This document shows, piece after piece, positions 21,509 through 33,100 of a stretch of 64,000 nucleotides of DNA (its first letter is position 1; each line of letters opens with the position of its first letter). The notes beneath the pieces are model-generated. The model did no database searches and was not told where the DNA came from. It saw only the letters and a list, made by a program, of their open reading frames with translations. Position numbers and translations under genes: made by a program. This DNA comes from Coleophoma eucalyptorum (taxonomy: Eukaryota > Ascomycota > Leotiomycetes > Helotiales > Dermateaceae). Where the stretch lies: assembly GCA_026120035.1 (NCBI GenBank), contig JALRME010000021.1:558001-622000 (forward strand). The letters are read 5' to 3'.

Positions 21509-22857
21509 TCAAGCAACGACCCCATTAGCACTCTTCTCTCGCTCCTCATCCTTTCCACCAGCATCCTTTCCGCCCTTCCATACCTCTGCAATAACCTTCT
21601 CAACTTCAACCAAGAACCGGCTGACTTCCTCCTCTGTGCCAACCGTGATCCGCAAACATCCCTCGCATCCTACCTCTTTCCCACGGAATCTCACAACTAC
21701 TCCCCTATTCCCAGCCAGGATCTCATATACTGCTAACGCTGTCTCATTACATGGTTTACCGTCCTTGTTTAGGATTTCTACAAGTAGGAAATTCGAGGCT
21801 ACACCTCCACGGAAGCGACCGATTCCTGGCACTTTTGGAAGGGCAGTTAGGAGGCGGTCGCGCTGGGTAATGATCTTGGATAAATTGGAAGACATTACGG
21901 CCAGACCCGCGGATGAGAGTGCTTGCGAGGCTATGTAACTCGTTGGGCTTGAAATGCTGTATGGGGCTTTCAAATTGTTTAGAAGAGCCGCAATCTCAGG
22001 GCTTGTAAACGCTGCGCCTAGTCGAATGCCTGCGAGCCCGAATGCCTTGCTTAGTGTTTGCATCACTACCAGGTTTGGGAACTCAGCCACCCATTCTGCC
22101 AATGAGGACCCTGAAGGTGCAAAGTCAATGTATGCTTCATCGACAATAATTACACCATTCCAAGTTGGGTGCTCGAGCAAGCGCTGGATATCTTCCTTGG
22201 CAATCAATGAGCCTGTCGGATTTCCTGGAGAGCAGATATAGACTAATTTGATGATCCCGCCTTCTGGGGAAGAAAGTACGGACGAAATACTCTCAACGTC
22301 GAGTCCAAACTCAGGGGCCGGGAGGAGCGGCACTTTGACAAGTCCTACATCGTTCACTTGCGCCGAGACGGAGTACATGCCATACGTCGGCGGGCAGACG
22401 AGGATCTTATCGCGGCCTGGAATACAGAAACAGCGAAGGAGGGCATCAATCGCTTCGTCGGATCCTACACCTACGAAGAGGTTCTCGGGTGTTATAGTCT
22501 TTGGGGTGTGGACGTGTGTGTTGCGGAGATTGCAGAGGAGTTGCTTGAGTTCGTGCTGGTGAGGGTCTGGATAGCGGTTTAGACCGAGGAAATCTATGGA
22601 TGAAGCAGTAGAGCTGGTGAGGGTTGAAGGAATTGAGGGCCCGTAGGCATTTTCATTGGCATCAAGGAGAATGTTGGTTCCATCGTCTTTGTAGTCACTA
22701 TTTGGAGAGTGAGTCAGTAAGGCTGGCCACCCAAATCTCGACACCAAAAAGCGCATTTTGGAAGAACTAACTCTCGCGCGCATCGGTAGGGCTGTAATGC
22801 AAGAATATTTGCTCGAGCACACGTTGAGAGATCGAACGGCGACTTCTTTTCTGGCAT
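21509..22857 (-). CDS. HIS5: Histidinol-phosphate aminotransferase
   Basis: This is a PLP-dependent class II aminotransferase of histidine biosynthesis that converts imidazole-acetol phosphate and glutamate to histidinol phosphate. Two exons, 22857-22772 and 22697-21509, with a 74-bp intron give 424 residues. The splice splits an Asp codon and restores QPYRCARDDYKDDGTNILLD, followed by ANENAYGP. The PLP region is clear: CSPGNPTGS, VDEAYIDFAP and SKAFGLAGIRLGAAF with the Schiff-base Lys. Yeast His5 starts similarly close to the YRCARDD block, so I chose the ATG at 22857; an in-frame ATG at 22962 would add 35 residues. The intron contains a perfect TGAGTCA site (22710-22716). Confidence 0.96.
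22710..22716. promoter_or_regulatory. Gcn4/CPC1-type site in HIS5 intron
   Basis: TGAGTCA matches the consensus of the general amino-acid control activator and lies inside the first intron of an amino-acid biosynthetic gene. About eight such sites are expected by chance in 64 kb, so position alone is not proof. Confidence 0.4.
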
Positions 22858-23076
22858 TTTGGTGGCAATTGGGTTGATTGTATTGTGAGTAACAGTTGAG
22901 GTTGGAGGGGCAGAAGCGGTCTCGGTCCTGACAAGGGAAAATAAATTAGAGCGCCTAGCCAATCAATGACCCCATTTCTCAGCCCGCTTGACAAGGCTTC
23001 GATCCAAGTTCCAGCCTTGCCGCTTGAGCAGCAACTCAGTCTCTGAAGATAAATTATATCCTTTTCCAAGTTTTTG

Positions 23077-24836
23077 TTATTTAGTGCTCTTCCTCTTCGT
23101 CCGAACATCTCTTGCCCTCTGAACCGCTGCTTCGACTTTCCCCAGCCTCCACTCGCAGTTCTCAGCAAACTCACAAGTACGGCACTTATAAGCTTCTTCT
23201 ACCGCAACACCTTCTGGTTCCCTCTCACCTTTCCACCACCGCATCTCGTGTTCTATGTAAGCACCAAGGACGGTTCCGTCCATCGCAAATGTTTTGCATC
23301 CCATGATGCATCCTGTATCACGACTGCGATATTCTGCTTTCAAGATATTGCCAAGTGATGCGGCACCGTTTGGTAAGGTCCTTCGGAACTCTGAGATCAT
23401 AAGTGACCACAGCTTGTTTAAGGAGTTATTTGCTAAAAGAATATCCATTGAGTCTTGACTTGAGACAAGATTTGTATCATCATCTGATTCAGCGATGATA
23501 CCAGACATGGCACCTTCATTCAAACTTCCTACTTGGGCTATAAATGAATCTGACAGTGGCGCATCGGCCTCAAGACTGTATCGAGCAATAATGATGGAGA
23601 AATCAACGGTGCCAGTCGCAAGTGCAAGGAATAAATGGTGATATAGCATTAATTGCATTTTCGTGGGTCGGAAGGCTGCTTCCGATGGAAGTGTACGTGC
23701 GCCACGGGTCTTAACGTCGCAGAGGTATATCTTCTTACTCCTGGTGGTGCGTTGCGTCCTTGTAGCTTCAGCTATGGAGCTTCTACCCTTTCTGTTGAAA
23801 AAATCCTCAAGAGTTGGCTGATCCACTATCGGCAGTGGCTCATCATTTGTGAGTCTCTGCAGCGACTCCTCTAGGTCTGTGTCTGGGCAGATGTAGGAGA
23901 CATCATCGATCACTCCATTGACCACCAGACCATCAATCGTACCCCATATTTCCAACTCCCTTGTTTGACCTGTTTCCCGCAATGTTTGAAGCCCTTGTAT
24001 AACGTTCAATATTCTGAGACCCCACGCGTCTTCTTTGGTTGCCACATCGACCTGGACGGTGGTGTGAACTTCGTCTTCCAACTTCTTGTGCACAACACTC
24101 CCTTGCCTCATTGCTGGGGTTTGTTTCTTCCTGCCATGTATTGCAAGCGTGTACCAATACTGTAACTCGCACCATGCAGGCGAGACTAAGTCTGTTACCG
24201 ACAAAGCCTTTTTTGGATGCGTACGAAATCTTTCAAGTGGGGATCGAGTATCCGGAACATCGCTAGGTTGTTTTGTTATTTCTAAGATTGGCGTCCCTTC
24301 ACGCACTTTGTTTCCTACTAGACGCTTAAGGATCAGTCAGACTTATAACTGTTGAAGAGATTGTATAACTCACAGTTCGTGTGGTTGCCAGCCTGGACTG
24401 AGATATCGATATCCTCGGCGATCTTTTCTGCTTCCATAAAAGCCTTGTACAAGGGAAACCGTTCAACCCTGCCCAATATATGGCGCAAATGCAAGCTGCG
24501 TGGCGCATCGTAATGTTCGACCTCATTGACAATAGGATTGTCCTCGATAGCCTCGACTGGTTGCCCAGTAATCAAGCGCTCGACAATCTCTTGTTCTTCG
24601 GGCGAGAAATCTGACCCATAGTCGCTAATATCCCCTTGGTCAGTTGTCATATCATGCTGCGCGATGGAAACGGTGTTGGCAGGACTAGCCATGCCGCAGA
24701 TGCGTCGAGTCAGTCCATAGAGTGGTGATGATATGCTTGGAGTGCTCGACGGGACGGGGAAAGACCGCGTCGCGAAAGCACGTGATTGACGGGGCATGAC
24801 CGGGAACAAACCAATTCTACTATGTGGTCTTGGCAA
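23077..24836 (-). CDS. EXO5: Exonuclease V, mitochondrial (Exo5/Dem1)
   Basis: Two exons, 24836-24374 and 24317-23077, with a 56-bp intron give 567 residues. Exo5 is an iron-sulphur single-strand DNA exonuclease of the PD-(D/E)XK fold that in yeast works in mitochondrial DNA upkeep. The core has LSVTDLVSPAWCELQYWYTL with the first cluster Cys, GSVVHKKLEDEVH, the catalytic-type segment KKIYLCDVKTRGARTLPS, RPTKMQLMLYHHLF, and the last three cluster Cys in CRTCEFAENCEW. The N-terminus (SRIGLFPVMPRQSRAFATR) is basic and fits a mitochondrial presequence. A second in-frame Met lies 13 codons inside. The join gives NHTNLGNKVREG. The gene lies 219 bp from HIS5 on the same strand, with no functional link seen. 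Confidence 0.93.
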
Positions 24837-25246
24837 TACTTTTACTAAGTACCTTTGGCTGCCTTCTTCCTTTCAACTCTTTCTCCACGTGAGATTTAAC
24901 ACAATGCAATGGATATTTTTCTCCAACCCCCCTACGACGCCCAGCGAAGTGAAGTGCACTTCAAACATCTCTTACTTTGCTCTCCAAAAAGTGTAGCCTA
25001 ATCAGGCATCTCCGTTTCAGATGCGAGAACACGATATAAGGATGACTACGCCTCGGTCTTCTCCACCTCGCTCGACTGAAGGTTGTCACGATCAGCCACA
25101 GCAGGCATCAGCAATCTATAATACTTTCCTTGCTCTCTCCCCTCTATCTTATCTCGTAATTGAGTTCGGACTTCACGGTCCCTACAATCGCTTGGCTTCA
25201 ACCTGAATCAAGGTCTCGTGACCCCCCCTTTCTTTGTCCTTGCAAA
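24837..25246. other. Divergent promoter, EXO5 and F-box gene
   Basis: This 410-bp region separates EXO5 (-) from the small F-box gene (+). The short open frames have no support. It should carry both promoters. Confidence 0.6.
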
Positions 25247-25966
25247 ATGGCTTCCAAAGTCCGGGTCTACAAACCGCCAACAGACTTATATTCACCACTT
25301 CCCAGTTCACCAGGCTTAGAGTCAGCAGCAGCTCGACCGCGACTTCAAGCAGCCGACCCCAACAAACCTTCAATAGCGGTTCTTCCACCCGAGATTCATC
25401 TGCTTATTGCCTCTCATCTTACCTATCCTGATGCATTGTCCTTGAAACACAGTTCTCGCCCTTTCTATGAGCTGGTGTACACTGGTGTGCATCTGAAAAT
25501 CGAATGGCTGATTGAAAGGAGACGCTTGCACCTGGATTGTCCAGTTGATATCGGGAAGGGGTGTGAATTGGGTAGCGATATAAGGTTTTGCAGGGGAAGT
25601 GTTGGGTGAGTTTTCATTCATATATTGGTCTATTTTACTTCAGCCAACCTTTTCCATGTTGGATTCGCAAGGAGAATAGGACTGAGGCGTTATTAAATGG
25701 CTGACAAACCTAGATTGTTGATGAAACGAAGAAGAGAACATGGCGAATGTGACATTGAACCTGGAGGAAGAGGCTGTCTTGTATTCAGTACACCAGTATG
25801 TACGCATCGCAAAATAGAAACCCGCAAACGAGTGCTACTGCATCGCGGGCTTAAGAGGAGCTGGAGAGAGAGGGGTCTATTGTTCTGGATATCCGTCTTA
25901 TTAGCTGGAGTTGCAGCTGCTTGGATTTGGACAACCTTTTTAGAAGTTAGAAAATCTCACGTGTAA
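25247..25966 (+). CDS. Small F-box protein with C-terminal membrane helix
   Basis: Two exons, 25247-25605 and 25714-25966, with a 108-bp intron (GCTGAC branch) give 203 residues. Splicing joins CRGSVG to LLMKRRREHGEC. Residues of about 42-78 (IAVLPPEIHLLIASHLTYPD, ALSLKHSSRPFYELV) are F-box-like, which suggests a Skp1-binding ubiquitin-ligase receptor. Several Cys are spread through the centre. The last 35 residues hold one strong hydrophobic helix, LLFWISVLLAGVAAAWIW, flanked by Arg/Lys and followed by a ten-residue tail. That is the layout of a tail-anchored protein. There is no LRR, WD or other substrate domain. The combination is inferred from the translation; I cannot name an ortholog. 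Confidence 0.78.
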
Positions 25967-26108
25967 TCAAGGATTTGCGATGAGCGTCATTCTCAGGATT
26001 CCGGAGATACTGCAGAATTAGACATTTCTTTCAAAATAGATACCACTAGAGTTGTAATATTACGTTCCCGTAACCTATCAAGAAACTTCCTCATGGAATA
26101 GCCTTCTA

Positions 26109-27385
26109 TCATTTATCAAAGCTCCTAGGGTCCAGAACCAAAGTATCTTCACACTCCGTTGGCCTCCCGATCTTAACCATTGCTTTCCTAGCCATCAAAT
26201 TCATAACAATACTGAAAAGTGTTGCACTAGGACTCTTTTCACTCGCTACACGATTAATCGCTCCGGGCAGATTCATCTCATCCTGCAACATCTTCTGAAC
26301 ACTTTGCACACCGGCAACCTTCTCCCTGTCCAATAATTCCGTGATTCTCAGCATACGCTCCTTCGAATCTGGCAAAAAAGTCGCATCCGCAACCCCCTCC
26401 ACATGCCGGACCAAGAAATGATTCGTATGCGCCACCTTTCCATCACGCATCTCAAACTTGACCAAATCCAATGCGCTAAACTCCATACTGGTACCTCCAG
26501 TCTCATCCGCGATCAGGATGTGTGCTGCAGCACCAAGCCCTGCTTTTTCAAGGCGTTCTACTGCCTCAGATCGTGAGGTGCTGTCGAGCACTGCCCGAAG
26601 TGCAAGGTGAGCTGGAAGGCGAGAGTAAGATATACCTCGTGCACGGATGGCGTTCAGACACACTCCTACGCCTGAAGAATTGAGTCCAATCTTGCCAATG
26701 ATGCCTGCTTCGGTGATTTGGCTTATAGATGTCTGTGGTGCTTGGCGGTGGATGTAGAGGGCAATAAGGTTTGCTTGTTGTGGCACTTCCCACTATTCCG
26801 ATGTCAGGTATTTGATAGCTGTATTTGGAAGAACGAAAGGGGAGACCCTACGTCCCAGTTCTGCGCAAGCACTGACTCGGAATTCGTCTTCCATGCAAGT
26901 GCTGTACATCCATCGGTCATCATACCCATTGAGATCTCCGTCCTGACATTTATAGCCAGGATTGTAGAAAAAGGAAGGCCAGAACCTTCAGCAATACCTA
27001 TTCCATCAATTTCATTAGAACACTAACTGAAGTGGATAATTCAGAATCATCGTGACATGGAAAACGGAAATTTGGCTGGAAAACGCGGCCTCTGAAAACT
27101 AACCTTCCATCTCCTCCACTAGACTTGACCAATCCCTCCTAAGCAGAGGGATGAATTTCTCGGCGTTTAAACAAGCGGCGCCCCAGTCTAGGTCTGATTT
27201 CCTCTTGAAATACTCCTGGTAAAATGACAGTGTGCCTTGGATCTTGGCTTTGGCTTCAGCGCCATGTTTGAACCCAATCTTGGGGTTCGTTAGTCTTCAG
27301 TGAGCTTGAAATGAACGGATAGGATAGTGAGATTGAGTCAGAATACCTCTCGAGGAGTTCCGGTGCAGTGGATTTCTTGAAACAT
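26109..27385 (-). CDS. C45-family acyltransferase (penicillin acyltransferase-like)
   Basis: Four exons, 27385-27347, 27278-27104, 26997-26852 and 26792-26109, give 347 residues, close to the 357 of penicillin acyl-CoA:isopenicillin-N acyltransferase. Family blocks are in order: CTGTPREIGFKHGAEAKA, GIAEGSGLPFSTILAINVRT, DGCT, QNWDWE, ITEAGIIGKIGLNSSGVG, LNAIRARG, HTNHFL and the terminal IGRPTECEDTLVLD. Gly101-Cys102 is the expected self-cleavage site and Cys102 the N-terminal nucleophile; both stand almost where they do in the Penicillium enzyme (102/103). The C-terminus (RSFDK) lacks the peroxisomal ARL signal. Homologues without penicillin synthesis are common in fungi, so the likely role is a general amide hydrolase or acyltransferase. 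It lies 410 bp downstream of an amino-acid transporter on the same strand. Confidence 0.9.
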
Positions 27386-27795
27386 TGTAAGGATATGGAG
27401 ACGGATCTTGGATAATTGCTACTTTCAAGTATATGATTTAATTATTAATTTCTTGGTATCAGACAACCTGTTTACTAACACTCGCGGAGGTCTCTTTATC
27501 ATGTAAAGTGGGGTACGCTTAGTCTCTCGTTACCAAAATCCACGTGATGCATCTTTCGAATACCATTCTTGGGATAATGAGGTTCTTAAGATATCTTTTG
27601 CACTAAAACCCTAGCAAATTCATTTTCAAAGATATCAGGAGCAGGATGTTTATTGAAAGAAAGCTTTGATGCATTGATATATTTCCTGATCGAAGTTAAA
27701 TATCGCACTTCCTCGGCTAAAAAGGGACATCCGCCTCAGCGATCCACCTATATTCTCAAGATTTAGAACTTGCCGTCCCAGAAGAAAGTTCCAAA
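27386..27795. other. Spacer between transporter and acyltransferase genes
   Basis: These 410 bp lie between the transporter stop and the acyltransferase ATG, both genes on the minus strand. They are AT-rich and should hold the acyltransferase promoter. Confidence 0.6.
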
Positions 27796-29471
27796 TCAGC
27801 CACCAAGAGGACTAGTGCATCCGAATCCAGTAACAGCATTAACACCTGTAAAGGCAGCAATAATGCCCTTTATACTAGAGAAAATCCCTAAGACAGCCGT
27901 TGTAGCAGAGCCCAAGAAAAACAGTAATAACCACAGCTTAAAATACCATTGCTTTCTAGCGCCTCGTATCCACCTCCTCCAGCCATAATCAAGTCTCTTA
28001 AACCTTCCTGTAATTGGATCACGCGTCTCCCCAGGGAGAATTGCATGTCTCTGAACATCAAACCCAAGTTGCAGCAACGGCGGGAAGGTGTATGTGAACT
28101 GTAAGATACAGGCTGCCCCCACGATGCCTGTAACATTACTGAACTGTGGAATTGCACTCGCAATGATGAAAGCAAGAGACCAATATGTAGGGACCAGAGC
28201 AGCCCAGATGATCTTCCCTCGCTTGGTAGTCAATTCTGGGCCATTTAACAACTCTTTGATCCCATTCTGGTAGATGACTTTGATACCAATATTCCCATAC
28301 AATGCACCGGCGATGAGGGTTGCAGTCATACCAATAACATTCGTGACAGTTTGCCACGCATAATTCGAGATCCCCTGCCCGGCAGGATTGATGGAGAACT
28401 GGCCCTGGAAGGAATAGACAAAGACGCCAAAAGTCAAGTAGACGACCAATATAACAACTTGCGCCAGGACAAGAGCCTTCCAGAAATCCATCGGCCGTCG
28501 CATCTCAGACATGAACTCACAGAAGAGCATCGAGCCGCCGAAGGAATACACAGCTTGCATCAGACCTACGAGCTGTGTTTCGAACGTGCTACTCGCCGGG
28601 ACACCAACTGTCTTGACGACTGGACCCATTGTGACTCCGTTTGATGCAATCGCTGCAGAATAATAGGGTGCTGTTCGGGATACCACGCCCATGGTCATGG
28701 CCATCACAGCAAGGTTCATCCACAGATTCAGGTTTGTGAAATACGAGAGCTTGCGCAATGTCCGAACCTGTCCTATCAGCGCCCCTGCGACGGCCCAGAT
28801 CAAACACAAGATAGAGAAGCAAACTTTCCCTTTCACAACTTCTGAAAGACCTTGCGCATTGCCAATTATGATGACCCCGACATTGAAGAGAATCTGAAGC
28901 GTCTGGAGCGCATTGACAGCATGGCGGGCCCAAGTCCCATAGATGCGGAAGGCTATATCGCCGTATGTTTTGATAGGGAAGCGGTTAGAGTCGAGCTGGA
29001 GAAACATGCCCCAAAGTAGATAACCTGTCCTGAAATGAAGTTAGCGGCTTTGATGGAGAAGGGTGGCCTTCAGAAGACTCACCATCCAGCAAGTACGCCG
29101 AATATGACGTATAAACTAATTCCGGGCCCATACCCAAGCTGTGCCATCGCCCAAGGAACACTGTACGGCCCCATGATATCCGCCGTGACGAGAAAGAAAA
29201 CTGCAGTCCATGTTGCGGTGCGAGCAGCTCGGGCAGCTTGTGACCACTCGGCATCTGAGATCACGATTTGTTCTGGAGTAGGTGGTGACGTACTATTTAC
29301 ACGGATTTCTTCGTCTCGGGTGATGGATGCGTAGTACATGTAATCCTCCAGGGAGATACTGGCCTCATGTGTTTCTTGAATAATGATGGGCCTCTCTGCT
29401 ACGTTCTTCTCGTGAATAACGTTTGAGGCACTCTTCTCATCATTTCTAGAGATGAAATCCGTAAACTCCAT
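27796..29471 (-). CDS. AAAP-family amino-acid transporter
   Basis: Two exons, 29471-29083 and 29029-27796, with a 53-bp intron give 540 residues. This is a plasma- or vacuolar-membrane proton/amino-acid symporter of the Aa_trans (AAAP) type, like the Neurospora N system (MTR). About 115 hydrophilic residues precede the first helix (TAVFFLVTADIMGPYSVPWA). About eleven membrane segments can be read, including VLAGWTGYLLWG across the splice, LQILFNVGVIIIGNAQGL, LVLAQVVILVVYLTFGVFVY and the last, WLLLFFLGSATTAVLGIF. The substrate cannot be fixed from sequence; neutral and aromatic amino acids are the known range. The N-terminal tail has several Lys that could serve endocytic control, which is inference. 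Confidence 0.93.
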
Positions 29472-30113
29472 GGTTTCAGGTGAGTATAAATGTTCGGTGC
29501 GATTCCAAATTTTCTTGCACTTCTGATCTGCAGTATATAACTATCTCAAAGATGCACTTCATTTGAGATACGCTGGCCAGCGGCCTCGAGTTGATTGATA
29601 AGGTGATTGCAGATATGCAGGGCGACTGCCATGATGAATACCGAGGTAACGAGTGAGCTACGGCATTGATTCGCTATTGTGTTCACCTTATCTGTGCTCC
29701 TGCTGCAGCAGACTAGATTTTCCTTAAATGCTCTTAAGCACCTCTTATCATTGCTACAAAGCCTGGCATTTAGCGAGCTAAGCGAGCTGTATGAAAGTGG
29801 GATGTCTTAATAGCTTGGCAGACTTTCGTGCTTAACATCAATGTTAACGAACAGGAGATACTGATTGCCGCTATGCGGCACTGTGTGCAAAATGTACCGT
29901 TCCTCCTTGTGTATTTTCTACTTGTACAAAGCTGATCCTCGAGAATAATAAGCAAAAATGACCCAACAAGAACACAAAGGCTATGTAGGTTAAACTGAGA
30001 ATGAAATAACCATACACAGGTGCACTTGAACAATCCCATAATTCAACTACTGTCCTGTCCCGAAAAGCCAATGTAACCTCACCAGTCAACGCCACGAAAC
30101 TATGCTACAATCA
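29472..30113. other. Intergenic, transporter promoter and TOP2 3' end
   Basis: These 640 bp contain only short random open frames. The transporter promoter should lie at the left side and the TOP2 3' UTR at the right. Confidence 0.6.
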
Positions 30114-33100
30114 TTAAAAGTCATCTTCGCTGTCTTCGTCTTCTTCCACAAGTGCTGACTCATCAACATCGTCAGCGTCCATGTCCTCATCATCGTCGGA
30201 GTCTACATAGACGGGTTTCTTTGGCTTAGCTGCTGCTGCTGCACGTGCGGGTCGTCCTCGGGCGACTGGCTTGGGTGGTGGAGAAGCATCTTCCATATCA
30301 ACATCCGATTCCTCGTCACTGAAGCTCTCCTTTGCCGCTTTCAGCTTGTTTTGCTTGGCAGCATAAGCTTTGGCAGCTGGTGAAAGAGCCGTGGGCTTTG
30401 GAGGTGGTGCAGCTTTCTTGGCCTTTGGAGCTGGCTTTGCGGCTGGCTTGGCAGCTGGCTTGGAAGCAACTTTAGAGGCGGCCTTCTTAGGAACAACGGG
30501 CTCTTCATCGCTGTCATTGTCTGATACGACGACCGGGGCAGATTCTTTCTTCGCCTTCGTGGGTACCTTCTTCTTCGTAACAACAAGCTCGCTGTCATCG
30601 TCGTCTGACAAGACTGCAGAAACCTTCTTCTTTGGTACAGGCTTCACCACTGCTGCTTTCTTCTGAACAGGTTCAATCTCTTCATCATCATCTGAGAGAA
30701 CTGGAGAGATCTTTTTTTGTTTTGACACTACTTTCGGAGCTGCTTTGGGAACCACAGCTTTTTTGGCGACCGTAGGCAAGTCTTCGTCAGACAAAAAGCT
30801 GTCAAGGTCGTCCTTAGGAGCAGGTGCAGTCTTGAGCGGTGATGATCGTGCCAGCATTTCATAGTTGGTTTCATCATTATCGGATATATCGAATGTTCTG
30901 CTGGGCTTCGTCTTTATTTTCGGAAGAGCGGAATTCGTGGTTGGAAGACCACCTTGGCTACTGTCTGGACGAGACATTGCAAAAAGTGAAAGGCGACCGT
31001 TGGAAGCACCTTTGTCTGCTGCAGGCACACCGCCGATACCCTTGACCATCTGGTCGATATCACCCAGGCCATCGCTACTCTCCGAGTCTTCATCATCTTC
31101 AACAACCCAGTTCTTTGGTGCTGCTGCCGCAGCGCGTTTACTTCTTCCATTGGTTGCGGCAGGCTGCTCGCTTGGAGCTCGCGATGTACTCTTGCTCTTA
31201 GGAGCTGTCTTTGATGTCAACGCTTCAAAATCATCATCTGATAGTCCTTCACTATCATTAGCCCCATCGACGCTAGCTGATTTTGATTTTGGCTTTGCGG
31301 CAAACATATCTGCGAAGCGTTGATTGGACTTCATTTCAACCTTCACTATACCCTTTGCTGGGTTTGCTTTGGAAGCTTTTGTTTTAGCCGTAGAAGGATT
31401 GTAGTCATCGTCGTTCTTTGATGCAGCCTTGCGACCACCAGTCTTTCCAGCGCCAATCTTTCGTGAATGTCGACGAGATGTGTTCCGGATTGACTTGTCA
31501 TAATCGGCATCTTCCTTTAGCTGATTTTCCCACTCTTGAACGAAATCATCCAAGTCTTGACACCACAGGTCCTTTTCGCTCATGTTCTCGAGAGTATCGT
31601 GCTCTTCTTTCTTCATAACCATTTGCTGCTTCAACTTGTCGACCCTTTCTTGCGTGAGAGACCAGATAGGTAGCTATTGTCATAATTAGCAATATTCAAC
31701 ACGGAGGAGTAGAAATGTAGCTTACACCTAAGAGATAGTCGAAGTCCCTGGCACCAGCATCTTCGTCGGCTGTGACTTCATCTTCATTCTCGACCACATC
31801 ATCATCCTCGCCGGCCTTCTTGGCCTCGCTGACTTTCGGGAATGCTTCGTAGCCACGCTTACGGAGCTCGGCCACGAGTACTGGCTTCTTCTTCTTAGAA
31901 ACCACAAGCTTGTTGTCAATGATCTCCATGACAAATCGTGCCTGATTGCTAATTTTACGATACTCCGTGTTGAGCTTAGCAAGCCAGTATGCCTATGACT
32001 AGTTAGTATTGGAATCTCCAGTAATCAGAGACGACGAACCTTTCTCTTGGTGTACATGCCCAAGCGATAATGGTAGAACTCTTCAAGGATGTCTTCAACC
32101 TTTTCGTATTTCTTTATTTGTCCGTTCAGATCAAATGCAACAAGATTTGATGTGGCAATGGTCTTGTTGAGCTTGAACCGCTCCGCCAGCCCATCAGCAA
32201 GAGCGGCTTTCATATGCTTTTCATCAAGCTGGATGACAAAGTGAACATTTTTATGGTCGTTGAACTCTTTGTAGTCCTTAATGAATGAAGGGACCTTCTC
32301 GGCTTTGATGATATCTTCAAGCCTAGCTTTGAAATCATCTGTCCACATACGGATAGGCAGCTCCGTGATAACAACCTCGTTATCTCCGTCCTGTGAAATA
32401 ATACCATTGAAGCTGTAACGGTCGGGGCCTGCGATTTGTGTAGTTCCCTTCCATCCACGGAACCATGGCATCATTGTCTCGAATGGTTGCTCCTCGCCAT
32501 TTTGGCCTTCCAGACGGCCCATTCGTCTCCTAAGGTTATCAACTACATGGATTGGATGATAATTCGGAATGGAGGTACTCCATCCAGTTCCAATTCCATC
32601 GGCACCATTGATCAGAACCATAGGTACAACAGGACAGTACAAAGTGGGCTCGATCTTCTTTCCATCGTCTTCATTATGCGCATAGATGGGTTCATCCAGG
32701 GCGGAGAACACTCGACGTGCAAAAGGAGATAGTCGCGTAAAGATGTAACGAGGGCTTGCAGAATCGCTACCTCCCGCTAATCTACTACCGAAACTTCCAC
32801 TGGGCTCGAGGCAATTGACATTATTGGACCCGACAAAGTTTTGGGCAAGGCCAATGATTGTCTGATGCATCGAGGTTTCACCGTGATGGTACGCCGTATT
32901 CTCGGAAACGTACCCAGCCAGTTCAACCACCTTCGTGTCCTTTACCAAGTTACGCTTAAAGCAAGCATACATGACCTTACGTTGTCCAGGCTTAAGACCA
33001 TCAATAACTGAAGGAATCGAACGCAGATTGTCTGCAACACTGAAGAGAATAAGTTCCTTGTTCACAAAATCATCGTAGGACAATGTCTTCGTGGAATGGT

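Noticed and set aside
26109..29471. Penicillin or other NRPS cluster
   Set aside because: Only an acyltransferase-like gene and a transporter are present; no NRPS, PKS or isopenicillin synthase is seen.
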